Positions 26,254-36,304 of a stretch of DNA of 64,000 nucleotides are shown one piece after another. A program made the position numbers and the translations under genes. Origin of the DNA: Hyphomicrobium sp. CS1GBMeth3. GTDB lineage: Bacteria; Pseudomonadota; Alphaproteobacteria; Rhizobiales; Hyphomicrobiaceae. How positions within the stretch are numbered: position 1 is the stretch's first letter; each line of letters begins with the position of its first letter. The notes under the pieces are model-generated. The model saw nothing but the letters and a program-made list of their open reading frames with translations. It did not search any database and was not told the origin of the DNA. Location: contig NZ_FPHO01000002.1 in assembly GCF_900117455.1 (NCBI RefSeq), positions 930,001-994,000 on the forward strand, read 5' to 3'.

Positions 26254-27639
26254 AGCGCTGTTTGATACCAAAGGCAGCGTTACCACAACCCGCAGGCCCG
26301 GATCATTATCTTCAAGACACACCGATCCGTTGTGGAGCCTGGCGACGGCGGCGACGAGGCTCAACCCCAGCCCCGTGCCGGGCTGAGTACGGCTTTTCTC
26401 GAGACGCACGAAGCGGCGTAGCGCACGGTCGCGATCCTTCGCCTCGATACCGGGGCCACGGTCGGCGACGGAGATCTCGGCCGTGTCGGCGTCACGCGTC
26501 ACGCGCACCGCAACATTCGCCGCTGCTGCGCCAGGGCGCTCGCGAGCCATCGCGGCCGAATACTTGATAGCATTGTCGACGAGGTTGGCAACGGCCTGCC
26601 CGATGAGCTGACGGTTGGCGCGCACCTCGATGCCGTCTCCGGCTTCGATGGTGAGCGAAAGTCCCGCCTCCTCGGCGACAGGCTCGTAAAGCTCGGCCAC
26701 GTCCTGCACGAGGTGGCCGAGATCGAACGCCTCGGCGCTCTCCTCCACCACGCCGGCCTCGAGGCGGGCAATGAGGAGCAGCGCGTTGAAGGTCTTGATC
26801 AGGTCGTCGGCCTTCTCGATCGTCGCTTCGAGGCCTTCGCGATAGGCGTCGGCGCCACGTGCATCGCGCAACGCCGCCTCGGCGCTGTTGCGCAGGCGGT
26901 TCAGCGGCGTTTTGAGATCGTGGGCGATGTTGTCGGAGACCTCGCGCAGCCCGTCCATGAGCTGCTCGATGCGGTCGAGCATCCCGTTGAGGCTTTCCGA
27001 CAATTCGTCGAGCTCATCGCGCGAGCCCGACAGCGGCACGCGGCGCGTGAGATCACCCGCCATGATCGAGCGCGTCGTCGTATTGATCGTCTCGATGCGG
27101 CGCAGCACGGATCGGCCTACGGCGATGCCTGCGAGCACCGCGGCAAGGGCCAGCGCGCCGAAGCCCCACAGGAACGTGCGTTTGATGCGTGCGGCCAGTG
27201 CGAGCTGCTCCTCGACATCGCGCCCGACGAAGAGGCGGAAACCACCTCCGACGGCCACCGGCACGGCGACACCGAGGCGCTCATCCCCGGAGGCATCGTC
27301 CTTGCGGGCATAGCGGAAGACACTACCGGTCGGGCTTTCTACGACCTCGCGCGGCAGATCGCGGAGGTTGCCCGCGAGCTTCTTTCCGGAAGCATCGGTG
27401 AGGAAATAGAGGCTTGTTCCGGCAACGCGGCTTCTGACGCGTATGCGCTCGGCGAACGCGTCCGGCGGCGACGTCGCCGCCTCGTGGGCGAGCTCCGCGG
27501 CCTCGCTCCGCAGCTCCTCGACTACATGGTCGGTCAGCAGCGTGTTGGTCTGCCAGAAAAGAATGCCGACGATCAGCGCCGACGCGATCAGGAACGCCGC
27601 CGCGCTCGCGGCCGCGAGGCGGAACGCGTGCGTCGCCAT
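26251..27639 (-). CDS. HAMP sensor histidine kinase (partner of the adjacent regulator)
   Basis: 462 residues: transmembrane helix 1 (about 7-29), a periplasmic domain of about 120 residues, helix 2, a HAMP domain (R-R-I-E-T-I-N; D-E-L-D-E-L-S-E-S-L-N), the H-box DNIAHDLKTPLNRLRN, an N-box (L-V-D-N-A-I-K-Y), D-R-G-P-G-I and G-T-G-L-G-L-S-L. All ATPase motifs are intact. The start at 27639 lies 16 bases after the regulator's stop, so the two genes are co-transcribed. Neighbouring degP suggests an envelope-stress role similar to CpxA. Confidence 0.92.
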   Translation of the reverse strand: MATHAFRLAAASAAAFLIASALIVGILFWQTNTLLTDHVVEELRSEAAELAHEAATSPPDAFAERIRVRSRVAGTSLYFLTDASGKKLAGNLRDLPREVVESPTGSVFRYARKDDASGDERLGVAVPVAVGGGFRLFVGRDVEEQLALAARIKRTFLWGFGALALAAVLAGIAVGRSVLRRIETINTTTRSIMAGDLTRRVPLSGSRDELDELSESLNGMLDRIEQLMDGLREVSDNIAHDLKTPLNRLRNSAEAALRDARGADAYREGLEATIEKADDLIKTFNALLLIARLEAGVVEESAEAFDLGHLVQDVAELYEPVAEEAGLSLTIEAGDGIEVRANRQLIGQAVANLVDNAIKYSAAMARERPGAAAANVAVRVTRDADTAEISVADRGPGIEAKDRDRALRRFVRLEKSRTQPGTGLGLSLVAAVARLHNGSVCLEDNDPGLRVVVTLPLVSNSA

Positions 27640-27655
27640 GATGCGAACTGCAAGG

Positions 27656-28336
27656 TCAGACAGCGCCGTCACGGACCATGTATCCGGCGCCGCGCACCGT
27701 GTGGAGCAGCGGCCTATCAAAACCCTTGTCGATCTTCGAGCGCAGGCGCGAGACGTGCACGTCGATGACGTTGGTCTGCGGGTCGAAGTGATAATCCCAG
27801 ACGTTCTCGAGCAGCATGGTACGCGTCACCACCTGGCCCGCGTGCTTCATCAGGTATTCAAGCAGGCGGTATTCGCGCGGCTGGAGCTGGATCGGCTCGC
27901 CGGCGCGCGTCACGCGGTGCGACAGGCGGTCGAGCACGAGGTCGCCCACGGCGTAGCGCGTCTCCTGCTCCTCCGGGATGGCGCGGCGGCCCAGAGCCTC
28001 GATGCGCGCCAAAAGCTCGGTGTAGGCATACGGCTTGGTCAGATAGTCATCGCCGCCGGCGCGCAGGCCCTTCACGCGATCATCGACGTCGCCCAGCGCC
28101 GAGAGGATCAGGACCGGCGTGCGGTCGCCCTCTGCGCGTAGCGTGCGCACGACCGTCAGGCCATCGAGCTTCGGCAGCATGCGGTCAACGATCAATACGT
28201 CGTAGGCATTTTCCTGCGCCATGGCGAGCCCGGTCTCGCCGTCGCCCGCGAGATCCGGCGCGTGACCGCTCTCCTTCAGGGATTTATGGAGGAATTGCGC
28301 CGTTTCGCGGTCGTCCTCGATCACCAGCACGCGCAT
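27656..28336 (-). CDS. OmpR-family response regulator
   Basis: 226 residues. The receiver has E-D-D (7-9), the phosphorylation site Asp51 in LIVDRMLP, and K-P-Y; the C-terminal winged helix shows LQPREYRLLEYLM, DVHVSRLRSKID and TVRGAGYMV. The ATG at 28336 begins MRVLVIEDD. It lies about 150 bases after degP with a strong hairpin between them and is directly followed by its kinase. The order degP-regulator-kinase-glnE agrees with other Rhizobiales. Confidence 0.93.
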   Translation of the reverse strand: MRVLVIEDDRETAQFLHKSLKESGHAPDLAGDGETGLAMAQENAYDVLIVDRMLPKLDGLTVVRTLRAEGDRTPVLILSALGDVDDRVKGLRAGGDDYLTKPYAYTELLARIEALGRRAIPEEQETRYAVGDLVLDRLSHRVTRAGEPIQLQPREYRLLEYLMKHAGQVVTRTMLLENVWDYHFDPQTNVIDVHVSRLRSKIDKGFDRPLLHTVRGAGYMVRDGAV

Positions 28337-28427
28337 CCGCAGTCTACCTCCGGGCTTTCCTTCCCCTACCACCTGGACAGAGGGGAAGCCTGCGTTTCAC
28401 ACGGGTTCGTCCGCTGAGATACATCGA

Positions 28428-28458
28428 GGCGGCCCGGCTCCTCAAGAGCCGCGCCGCC
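28428..28458. other. Strong hairpin between degP and the regulator gene
   Basis: Arms GGCGGC (28428-28433) plus CGGCTC (28435-28440) pair with GAGCCG (28446-28451) plus GCCGCC (28453-28458) around a 5-base loop. On the degP transcript no T run follows, so it may attenuate or stabilise rather than end transcription between degP and the two-component genes. Confidence 0.5.
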
Positions 28459-28489
28459 CCTTTTACTCAGATCCCTTCGGCCGCCGGCA

Positions 28490-30028
28490 TCAGCCCTGCT
28501 TGAGCTGCACCGGCACGTAGCGCGTCTGGTTGGACGACTTGATCGAGAGCATCACCGCGCGGCGGCCGAGATCCTTCGCTTTCTTGATCCCTTCCGCTAC
28601 GTCGGACGGACCCGAGACCACATCGCCGCCGATTTCGAGGATGACGTCGCCGGCCTTGATGCCCTTCTCGGCAGCATCGGAGCTGGGGTCAACCTCGGTC
28701 ACGGACACGCCCTCGCCGCCCGCTTTCGCAGGCGCTAGCGTCAGGCCCAGCTGCTCGAGCGCGGTGCTGGCCGGATCGACCGACTTGCCCTGCTCGAGCT
28801 TGGCGAGCTCATCGGTCGAGCCGGGGAACTTGCCGAGCTTCACCTTGACGGTCTCTTCCTTGTTGCCGCGCCACACCTTGACATCGACAGTGGTGTCGGG
28901 TGCGTACTCGGCGATCTTGCGGGCGAGGTCGCGGCTATCGTTGATCTTGTCGCCGTTGACCTGGACGATCGCATCCTGAACCTTGAGGCCCGAAGACGAC
29001 GCAGGGCCGTTCGGCGTGATCTCGCTCACCAACGCGCCCTTGGCGTTGGTAAGGCCGATCGCTGCAGCCGTGTCCTCGTCGACGTTCTGTATCTTGACGC
29101 CAAGCCAGCCCCGGCTCACAGAGCCGGTCTTCTTCAACTGCTCGATGACTTCGATGGCGGTGCGCGCAGGAACTGCGAACGCAATGCCGACGTTGCCGCC
29201 CGACGGGCTGAAGATCGCCGTATTGACACCGATGGCCTCGCCTTCGAGGTTGAAGGTGGGGCCGCCGGAGTTGCCCTTGTTCACAGCCGCGTCGATCTGC
29301 AGGAAGTCGTACGGGCCCGAGCCGATGTCGCGGCCAAGAGCCGAGACGATGCCCGCGGTCACCGTGCCACCGAGACCGAACGGGTTGCCGACCGCAAGCG
29401 CCCAGTCGCCGACGCGAACCGGCTTGTCGGAGAACTTCACGAACGGGAAGGTCTTCGACGACTTCAGCTTCAGAAGCGCGATGTCGGTGCGCGGGTCGCT
29501 GCCGACGAGGTCCGCCTCGAGCTTCTCCTGGTCGTCGAAGCTGACCTGTATCTTGGTCGCGCCCTCGATGACGTGGTTGTTCGTCACGACATAGCCGTCG
29601 GCAGAAATCACGAAGCCCGAGCCCTGGGCCTGGGTCGGCCGCTGCTGGGGCATATTGCGGAACTCTTTCGGCAGGTTTTTGAAGAACTCGTAGAACGGGC
29701 TGTCTTCCGGAATCTCCGGGAACCCTTCCGGCAGGCCGCTCGGGCCGGTGCGCCCCTTGCTGCCGGCTACCACCGAGATGGACACGACGGACGGCTTCAC
29801 CTTCTCGATGACGTCCGCGAACGAAAGCGGCGCGCGGCCGAACGGCGTCTCGACCCCGGGCTTGTCCGGGGCGAGCTGGGCCAGAGTCGGCGTGATCGCG
29901 ACCCCGCCCGCAAGAACGGCCGCCGAGGCTACGGCAACAATGGTTGCGCGCGCCACCCGGCGTCCCGAAGTCCCTTGCGACGTTGGCCCGGACTTTGCTC
30001 CGGACGTCCTGTCATCGCGAGTAAGCAT
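28490..30028 (-). CDS. degP: Do-family periplasmic serine endopeptidase
   Basis: 512 residues: an N-terminal basic stretch and hydrophobic signal segment (about 28-50), the trypsin-like domain with His152 (NNHVIEGA), Asp182 (DPRTDIALLKL) and Ser254 (GNSGGP), then two PDZ domains (about 285-380 and 415-505; G-W-L-G-V-K-I-Q and A-G-D-V-I-L-E-I-G-G). It degrades or refolds damaged envelope proteins. It stands upstream of a two-component system, which probably responds to the same stress, and next to the ccm genes as in rhizobia. Confidence 0.95.
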   Translation of the reverse strand: MLTRDDRTSGAKSGPTSQGTSGRRVARATIVAVASAAVLAGGVAITPTLAQLAPDKPGVETPFGRAPLSFADVIEKVKPSVVSISVVAGSKGRTGPSGLPEGFPEIPEDSPFYEFFKNLPKEFRNMPQQRPTQAQGSGFVISADGYVVTNNHVIEGATKIQVSFDDQEKLEADLVGSDPRTDIALLKLKSSKTFPFVKFSDKPVRVGDWALAVGNPFGLGGTVTAGIVSALGRDIGSGPYDFLQIDAAVNKGNSGGPTFNLEGEAIGVNTAIFSPSGGNVGIAFAVPARTAIEVIEQLKKTGSVSRGWLGVKIQNVDEDTAAAIGLTNAKGALVSEITPNGPASSSGLKVQDAIVQVNGDKINDSRDLARKIAEYAPDTTVDVKVWRGNKEETVKVKLGKFPGSTDELAKLEQGKSVDPASTALEQLGLTLAPAKAGGEGVSVTEVDPSSDAAEKGIKAGDVILEIGGDVVSGPSDVAEGIKKAKDLGRRAVMLSIKSSNQTRYVPVQLKQG

Positions 30029-30125
30029 TCAAATCCTCCGCTCAGAAGCGCTGAAATCACATGTCATCGGCAGAGTTAGTCGCTCCGGCCTTACGGCTGC
30101 CTTTCGGTCACGTTAAGAGTTGGTA

Positions 30126-31406
30126 ATGAGGCAAGATCGCCCCCTCCCTGCCCCTTTCGAGGCCGTTCCGAGACGGCGCATGTGGCACGTGGCCATCCTG
30201 GCGGCTTTGGCGGCCGGCGCTGGCAGCGCTGCCGTCCGGGGCGGGCCGCTCGGCACCGACGTCCTGCATCCCGTTTCGGCACAGGCGGGTCTCACAACGG
30301 TGCAGAAAATCGCCATTTTCGGCAGCGACGACCGCGTTCGCCTGCCCCCCCGGATGGCCAGGCTCGGCCGCTCCATCGGACTCCTTTACGAGGACCGGTC
30401 GCAGTCGGTCTGCACGGCCTTCTGCGTCGGGGACGACGTCATCGCGACGGCCGGGCACTGTCTGTTCCGAACGGAGGGCGAGACGCCGCTGCGTCTCAGG
30501 GGCGTACAGTTCCGCCTGCAACCACCCGGCGGCCCTGTCGCCAGCTCGCCCATCGCCGGCTCGGACCGCAACGGACAGGCCCAGCACGTCGCGGCCGGGT
30601 CGCTTAAGCTCCGCGTTCGCCCGCCGATCGACGCCGCGCAGGACTGGGCGCTGATCCGCCTCGAGTCTCCGATCTGCAAGGGCCGCGCGCTGCCGCTCAG
30701 CCGCCAGCCTGCGCAAGCGCTTGTCAAACTCTCGGCGGCGCAGCGCGTCTATCAGGTCAGCTATCACCGCGACTTCGGCTCTTGGGACCTGGCGCTCGGA
30801 GCGCCGTGCCCGGTGCGCCGGTCATTCAACGGCGCCGACTGGCGCGCCATCGCCAAGGACTTCGCTGACGCGGGGCACGTCATCCTGCACACCTGCGATA
30901 CCGGCGGCGCATCGTCCGGCTCGCCGATGCTGATCGACGGACCGAACGGCCCGGAGGTGGTCGGCATCAACGTCGGCACCTACCTGCAGGCGCGCGTGCT
31001 GACGCAGAAGGGCGAGGTCGTGCATCGCTACAAGTCCGAGACGGTTGCCAACACGGCGGTCGGGGCTGGGGCTTTCCTGCCGGCGCTCGAGGCGCTGACA
31101 CGGGCGACGATCCTGGCGACGCGCGGCGAGCTCACGACGCTGCAGCGGCTGCTCAAGGCGGAAGGGCTTTATGTCGGCGCAGAGGATGGCATCTACGGTC
31201 CGCAGCTCAGTATGGCGGTGCGCGCGTTCGAGCGCGCGGAGGGGCGCAGCGAGACGGGGCTTGCCACGTCTGCTCTGATGAAGCGGCTTGCAGCGCGGGA
31301 CGCCCAGCGGCGCGGCGCTCCGAGCGCTACACGGCCCGTTGAGATCGAGACCGGCAGTGTCGGCTCGCACACACACTCGCGCGACAAGGCACGGCTGCCG
31401 CGTTAA
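30126..31406 (+). CDS. Secreted trypsin-like protease with peptidoglycan-binding domain
   Basis: 426 residues: basic N-terminus and signal segment (about 20-40), a chymotrypsin-fold domain with His111 (ATAGHC), Asp173 (AQDWALIRL) and Ser264 (TGGASSGSP), several cysteines, then a peptidoglycan-binding domain at about 335-395 (LQRLLKAEGLYVGAEDGIYGP). All catalytic residues are present. A TTG at 30120 is possible but the ATG at 30126 is preferred. It lies alone on the plus strand between degP and ccmH, convergent with ccmH. Substrate unknown; the cell-wall module would tether it in the periplasm. Confidence 0.85.
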   Translation: MRQDRPLPAPFEAVPRRRMWHVAILAALAAGAGSAAVRGGPLGTDVLHPVSAQAGLTTVQKIAIFGSDDRVRLPPRMARLGRSIGLLYEDRSQSVCTAFCVGDDVIATAGHCLFRTEGETPLRLRGVQFRLQPPGGPVASSPIAGSDRNGQAQHVAAGSLKLRVRPPIDAAQDWALIRLESPICKGRALPLSRQPAQALVKLSAAQRVYQVSYHRDFGSWDLALGAPCPVRRSFNGADWRAIAKDFADAGHVILHTCDTGGASSGSPMLIDGPNGPEVVGINVGTYLQARVLTQKGEVVHRYKSETVANTAVGAGAFLPALEALTRATILATRGELTTLQRLLKAEGLYVGAEDGIYGPQLSMAVRAFERAEGRSETGLATSALMKRLAARDAQRRGAPSATRPVEIETGSVGSHTHSRDKARLPR

Positions 31407-31418
31407 GGGGACCTTCGC

Positions 31419-31943
31419 TCAGGACTGGTCTTTGCGCTCGTTCTTCAGAAGCGCGTCGAGCGCGGCTTGCTCCTCAGGCGAGAGCTTGCCGGTAGACGGG
31501 GCCGGAGCGGGCGCCGCCCGGCGCTGGCCGAACGAGCGCCAGAGAATGAGCACGGCCGCCGCCAGCGCTAGGAGCGGCATCAACCACAACAGCAACGTCT
31601 GCAGCGAGAACGGCGGCCGCAGCAACACGAACTCGCCGTAACGTGCGACGACGAACTCGCGCACCTCGTCGTTGGTGTCCCCGGCCGTCAGGCGCTCGCG
31701 CACGAGCACGCGCAGATCGTGGGCCAGTGGCGCGTCGGAATCGTCGATGGATTGGTTCTGGCAAACGAGGCAGCGCAGCTCGGCCGAGAGCTCGCGCGCC
31801 CGCTTCTCGAGCGCCGCGTCTTCGAGAACCTCCTGCGGAGTCACCGCTTGGGCCCAACGCGCGTCGATGGCGGTCAGCGCGACGAGCGCAGTGAGAAGAG
31901 CGGCAGCAGACCGGGTGGCAGAGAACCTCATCATTAGCCTCAC
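31419..31943 (-). CDS. ccmH: Cytochrome c maturation protein CcmH (CycL)
   Basis: 174 residues: signal peptide, the thiol motif LRCLVCQNQSI with Cys58 and Cys61, a three-helix bundle and a transmembrane anchor (about 118-138). It reduces or holds apocytochrome c for heme ligation together with CcmF. Starts with GTG overlapping the ccmF stop (GTGA); ATGs three and four codons later are alternatives. Last gene of ccmIEFH. Confidence 0.94.
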   Translation of the reverse strand: MRLMMRFSATRSAAALLTALVALTAIDARWAQAVTPQEVLEDAALEKRARELSAELRCLVCQNQSIDDSDAPLAHDLRVLVRERLTAGDTNDEVREFVVARYGEFVLLRPPFSLQTLLLWLMPLLALAAAVLILWRSFGQRRAAPAPAPSTGKLSPEEQAALDALLKNERKDQS

Positions 31944-33922
31944 TCGGCCGGAACGCTGACCGGCCCGCGAGGCGCGCGCTGCGGTGCCCCGACGCGCAGG
32001 CGACGGTCAGACAAGGAAACCGCGCCGCCGAAGAACATCACCAGCGCGCCGAACCAGATCCAGCGAACCATGGGATGGAAGTAGAGGCGCACGGCGAAGG
32101 CGCCGTCTGGCTGCTGGTCGCCGAGGACGGCGTAAAGATCACCGGACCATGCCGCGTAGATGCCGGCTTCCGACGTCGGCTGCGGCGGCGCATTGTAAAG
32201 CCGCTTCGAAGGCTCGAGCCGCGTCACTGGCGCACCATCGCGCGTCACGTCGAAGACGCCGATCGTCTCGGTGTAGTTGGGGCCGTTCGATGGAGCGCCG
32301 CCGCGGAATGTCAGTGTGTAGCCGGCGATCTCCTTGCTTTCCCCGGGGCGCATCAAGAGGATTTCCTCGCTCTTGTAGGCGCTGGTGCCGACAATGCCGA
32401 TGACCATCATGCCGACGCCGAAGTGAGCCAGCATGGTTCCGATCGAAGCGCGCGGAAGGTTGACGAGGCGGCGCATCGACTCCGACAGCGGCACCTTGCC
32501 GAGCTTGATGCGGAAGGCCGTCTCCGACAGGGCGCCGAACATGACCCAGGCACCGATCGCAATACAGAATGGCGCCAGCCACGGCCCACGCCAAGCGATC
32601 GCGAACGAGACCACCAACACCACTGCCGCAATCAAAACTGCCGCGATCAGCCGCTCCATGGCGGCCGCGATATCGGCACGCTTCCATGCCAGCAGCGGCC
32701 CGAGCGGCAACGCCAGCAGCAGCGGGATCATCAGCGGGACGAACGTCATGTTGAAATACGGCGGGCCGACCGAAATCTTGGCGCCGTTGATCGCCTCGAG
32801 CGCCAGCGGGTAGAGCGTACCGACCAGCACCGTCACGCAGGCGATGGTCAGGAGCACGTTGTTGAGCACCAGCGCGCCCTCGCGGGAGATCGGCGAGAAG
32901 ATGCCGCCTTGCTGCAGCTCGCGGGCGCGGTAGGCGAACAGCGCCAGACCGCCTCCGGTGAACAGAAGCATGATCGCCAGCACAAACACGCCGCGTTCCG
33001 GATCCACCGCAAACGAGTGCACCGATGACAACACACCCGAGCGCACCAGGAAGGTGCCCATCAGCGACAGAGAGAAGGTCAGGATCGCGAGCAGGATGGT
33101 CCAGACCTTCAGCGCCTCGCGCTTCTCCATCACGATCGCGGAGTGCAACAGCGCGGTGCCGGCCAGCCATGGCATGAAGGAGGCGTTCTCGACCGGGTCC
33201 CAGAACCACCAGCCGCCCCAACCAAGTTCGTAATAGGCCCACCAGGACCCCATGGCGATGCCGATGGTCAGGCACATCCAGGCGAGGAGGGTCCACGGGC
33301 GCACCCAGCGTGCCCAGGCGGCATCGGTGCGGCCCTCTATCAATGCCGCGATGGCAAACGAAAACGCCATCGAGAAGCCGACGTAGCCCATGTAGAGGAA
33401 CGGCGGATGGAAGGCGAGAGCGGGGTCCTGCAGGATCGGGTTCAAGCCGTTGCCGTCGAACGGCGCCGGGTCGAGGCGCTCGAAGGGGTTTGAGGTCAGC
33501 AGAATGAAAAGCAGGAACGCGAGCGCGATCGAGCTCTGTACCGAGAGCACGTTGGCTTTCAGCGTCGCCGGCAGGTTGTTGCCAAAGAGCGCCACGAAGG
33601 CGCCGAACACGGCGAGGATCAGCACCCACAGGAGCATCGAGCCCTCGTGGTTCCCCCAGACGCCGGAGATCCGATAGATCAGCGGCTTCGTCGAGTGCGA
33701 GTTGGCCGCGACGTTGGCGACCGAGAAGTCGGACGTGACGTAAGCGTGCGTCAGTGCCAGGAACGAGACCAGGATCAAAGCAACCTGGGCGATCGCGGCG
33801 GACTCGCCGAAGGCCATCAGCCGCGCATCGCGCACGTGCGCGCCCCAGGCCGGCACGACGGTCTGCGCCACGGCGACCAACAACGCCAGGATCAGCGCGA
33901 AATGTCCGATCTCGATGATCAC
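31940..33922 (-). CDS. ccmF: Cytochrome c heme lyase subunit CcmF (CycK)
   Basis: 660 residues, about 15 transmembrane helices, with the WWD heme-handling motif GWGGWWFWDPVENASFMPWL region intact and P-His residues in the flanking loops. CcmF takes heme from holo-CcmE and, with CcmH and CcmI, attaches it to the CXXCH of apocytochromes c in the periplasm. Located between ccmE (37-base gap) and ccmH (4-base overlap), as in rhizobial cycHJKL. Confidence 0.96.
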   Translation of the reverse strand: MIIEIGHFALILALLVAVAQTVVPAWGAHVRDARLMAFGESAAIAQVALILVSFLALTHAYVTSDFSVANVAANSHSTKPLIYRISGVWGNHEGSMLLWVLILAVFGAFVALFGNNLPATLKANVLSVQSSIALAFLLFILLTSNPFERLDPAPFDGNGLNPILQDPALAFHPPFLYMGYVGFSMAFSFAIAALIEGRTDAAWARWVRPWTLLAWMCLTIGIAMGSWWAYYELGWGGWWFWDPVENASFMPWLAGTALLHSAIVMEKREALKVWTILLAILTFSLSLMGTFLVRSGVLSSVHSFAVDPERGVFVLAIMLLFTGGGLALFAYRARELQQGGIFSPISREGALVLNNVLLTIACVTVLVGTLYPLALEAINGAKISVGPPYFNMTFVPLMIPLLLALPLGPLLAWKRADIAAAMERLIAAVLIAAVVLVVSFAIAWRGPWLAPFCIAIGAWVMFGALSETAFRIKLGKVPLSESMRRLVNLPRASIGTMLAHFGVGMMVIGIVGTSAYKSEEILLMRPGESKEIAGYTLTFRGGAPSNGPNYTETIGVFDVTRDGAPVTRLEPSKRLYNAPPQPTSEAGIYAAWSGDLYAVLGDQQPDGAFAVRLYFHPMVRWIWFGALVMFFGGAVSLSDRRLRVGAPQRAPRGPVSVPAE

Positions 33923-33959
33923 GCGATCTCACCTCTCGTTCTCGTCCTGCGCCAATACA

Positions 33960-34424
33960 TTATTGCGTCACCCCTTCCGGATGGCGCGCGCCCTCGCCGA
34001 GCTTGACGCCTTTCTCCTCGAGCGCTTTCGCGACCTCAGGCGGCATATAGTTCTCGTCGTGCTTTGCGAGCACCGTGTCGGCGACGAACTTGCCGTCGGC
34101 ATCCAACGTGCCTTCGGCGACAACGCCCTGCCCCTCGCGGAACAGATCCGGCAGAATGCCTTCGTAGCTCACCGGCACCGTGCCCAGCGTGTCCGTCACC
34201 TTGAAGAAGACGCTCGTTCCCGTGCCACGTACGACGGAACCGTCGGCCACCAGCCCACCGAGGCGGAAGCGTACGCCCGGTGCGATCTTCTGCTCTGCCA
34301 CCTCGCTCGGCGTGTGAAAGAACACGATCGACTGGCGGAACGCGAACAACATCAGAATGGCGGCGATCGACAGCACGCCGACGCCCAATCCGATCAGCAG
34401 ACCTCGCCGCTGTTTGCGTGTCAT
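33960..34424 (-). CDS. ccmE: Heme chaperone CcmE (CycJ)
   Basis: 154 residues: N-terminal anchor (about 9-30), OB-fold beta-barrel ([24 protein letters not shown]) and the heme-binding His122 with Tyr126 in [10 protein letters not shown]. It carries heme covalently bound on the periplasmic side and passes it to CcmF. The ATG overlaps the ccmI stop (ATGA), so the two are coupled. Confidence 0.96.
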   Translation of the reverse strand: MTRKQRRGLLIGLGVGVLSIAAILMLFAFRQSIVFFHTPSEVAEQKIAPGVRFRLGGLVADGSVVRGTGTSVFFKVTDTLGTVPVSYEGILPDLFREGQGVVAEGTLDADGKFVADTVLAKHDENYMPPEVAKALEEKGVKLGEGARHPEGVTQ

Positions 34425-35641
34425 TGCGGGTTCCGGGGCTCCTCTGCTTTCAGTCCAAGGGTCTCTGCGGATTTCTCGATCTCGGCGAGCGGTGCCGCGT
34501 CGCCGGCAAAGTTCTCGCGCGCGCTTGCGATCGCCTTGCGCGCTTCGTCCTCGCGTCCGAGAACCTTATAGGCCCGCGCCAGCCTGATCCATCCGTCGAG
34601 ATCCTTACCGTTCTCCTGGAGGCGCGCAGCCAATCGCTCGACCATGCTGTTGATGAAGGCTTCGCGCTCGGCTGGCGACATGGATGAGACGTCTGGCGCG
34701 TCAGCCGCGGGAGCGGTCGGTGCCGGCGCGGACGGAGACACCTCAGGCTTTGAGGCTTGCGGAGCGCTTGGCTCTTCTTCGACGGGCTCGCCCTTGATCT
34801 TCTTCTCGACCATCGCGAGCCGTTCCGCGACCACCTTACGCCACGGGACGTTCTCGGGAGCTTTGTCGTAGATCTCGCGATATTGCGCGGCGGCACCCTC
34901 GAGGTCGCCATCCTGCTCCTTGGCGAGCGCCAGCCAGACGCCGACCTGGAAGCGCTCTGGATCGAGCTCCAACACGCGCAAGGCGGCACGGCGTACAGGC
35001 TCGGTCACGACGCCGTTCTCGGCAAGGAGCGTCGCTTCAGCGAACCCCAGGAGCCGGCGCACCGATTCCCCTTCAAGCCTATTGGCTTCGGCGAAGGCAT
35101 GTGCAGCATCGGCATAGCGCTGAAGCCGCAGATAGACCGGCGCGATCACATCCCAACCCTTGCCATCCTCGGGGTGCTCGCGCAGGCGCTGCTCCACGCG
35201 GCCGATGAGATCGGCAATGCTCGCGTCGCCTTCCGCCTGCGCTGCGGCCTGGCGCTCTGCGAACGGCCGGTCGGGAAGATGGGGGGATCCCTCGAGGACG
35301 TAGAGGCCGATGCCGACGACCGGCAGCAACGCCGTGACCGCAGTGTAGGCGCGCCGCGCGCGTGTGCGGCTTGCGGCGTCGTCTTTTCCCGGAATCGCAG
35401 CCGTATTGGCGCCGGCGCGCTTCAACAGGCGACGGGCGATTTCCGCACGCGCGCTCTCGATTTCGCTGTCGACGAAAAGCCCGCGCTCGCGCTCCGCCTC
35501 AAGCTCGCGCAGCTGATCACGGTAAACGGCGAGATCGGCCGAGGCAGGCTCTATCACTTGCCCAGGCGCCTCGCGTAGCGGCCGCAGCAAGAGCGCGACG
35601 ATCGCCGCAGTCAAAAACGCGAAGCAGAGCCAAAGCAGCAT
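34421..35641 (-). CDS. ccmI: Cytochrome c biogenesis protein CcmI (CycH)
   Basis: 406 residues: two N-terminal transmembrane helices (about 3-20 and 100-117) around a cytoplasmic basic loop with a coiled region, then a long periplasmic domain of TPR-like repeats ([24 protein letters not shown]). CcmI chaperones apocytochromes c for the CcmFH ligase. A Pro/Ala/Ser-rich linker lies at about 290-315. First gene of ccmIEFH; the lipoprotein gene upstream is 190 bases away. Confidence 0.93.
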   Translation of the reverse strand: MLLWLCFAFLTAAIVALLLRPLREAPGQVIEPASADLAVYRDQLRELEAERERGLFVDSEIESARAEIARRLLKRAGANTAAIPGKDDAASRTRARRAYTAVTALLPVVGIGLYVLEGSPHLPDRPFAERQAAAQAEGDASIADLIGRVEQRLREHPEDGKGWDVIAPVYLRLQRYADAAHAFAEANRLEGESVRRLLGFAEATLLAENGVVTEPVRRAALRVLELDPERFQVGVWLALAKEQDGDLEGAAAQYREIYDKAPENVPWRKVVAERLAMVEKKIKGEPVEEEPSAPQASKPEVSPSAPAPTAPAADAPDVSSMSPAEREAFINSMVERLAARLQENGKDLDGWIRLARAYKVLGREDEARKAIASARENFAGDAAPLAEIEKSAETLGLKAEEPRNPQ

Positions 35642-35833
35642 TAGAAGCCTTCTAGCCTAACGACCCCGGTTCAATAGGGGCGAGGATTCAGGCTGACAAG
35701 AGGCGCCGGGCTTAAATGGCTCGCTTTGACGTCGCAGACACTGATCCGGCTCAAGCCGCACGAGATCATGCTGCACTGCGGGAGCGTCCACAGTGTTCAG
35801 CGTGCAATGCTTGATCAGCTCGAAATACTGGGT

Positions 35834-36304
35834 TTAACCGACGTTGCTCCACGTGCCGTCCGGATTGCGGCAGGCGGTGCCGCGCATCGATTGGGGGCGG
35901 CCGTCGATGTAAACCTTGTGCGTGTAATCACGGCAATCAACGGCACCGCGCTTGTAAGGCCGGCTCGGCACAACCTCACCGTAGCGACCGTTGTCGGGGT
36001 TGCGCCACTGACGGGAAACGCCTGACTGGCCGCGCTCCAGTGCGTCGAACTCGGCCTCCTGGGCCAAACGACGATCCTGCTCGTCCATGGAGCGGCCGAT
36101 CTCGCTGCCGACGATGCCGCCGACAACCGCGCCGAGCGCCGTCGCGGCAATATTGCCGCTGCCCTTGCCGACCTGATTGCCGAGGATGCCGCCCGCAACG
36201 GCGCCGACTACCATACCGGTATCGGCCTTGCTCGGCCCCTCGGGCCCGCAGCCGGCAAGCCCAATCGACAGCATCAGGAGTGCGGAAGCGCCAATCGTGC
36301 GCAT
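35834..36304 (-). CDS. Glycine-zipper surface-antigen-type lipoprotein
   Basis: 156 residues. The signal peptide ends in the lipobox L-A-G-C (Cys near residue 19). A glycine-zipper double helix follows (GMVVGAVAGGILGNQVG and ALGAVVGGIVGSEIG), as in the 17-kDa antigen family, then a conserved C-terminal half (Q-W-R-N-P-D-N-G-R-Y-G; C-R-D-Y-T-H; G-T-A-C-R-N-P-D-G-T-W). It is an outer-membrane lipoprotein of unknown role. The ATG at 36304 gives the lipoprotein signal directly; the frame is open further upstream. It lies between feuQ and ccmI. Confidence 0.85.
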   Translation of the reverse strand: MRTIGASALLMLSIGLAGCGPEGPSKADTGMVVGAVAGGILGNQVGKGSGNIAATALGAVVGGIVGSEIGRSMDEQDRRLAQEAEFDALERGQSGVSRQWRNPDNGRYGEVVPSRPYKRGAVDCRDYTHKVYIDGRPQSMRGTACRNPDGTWSNVG

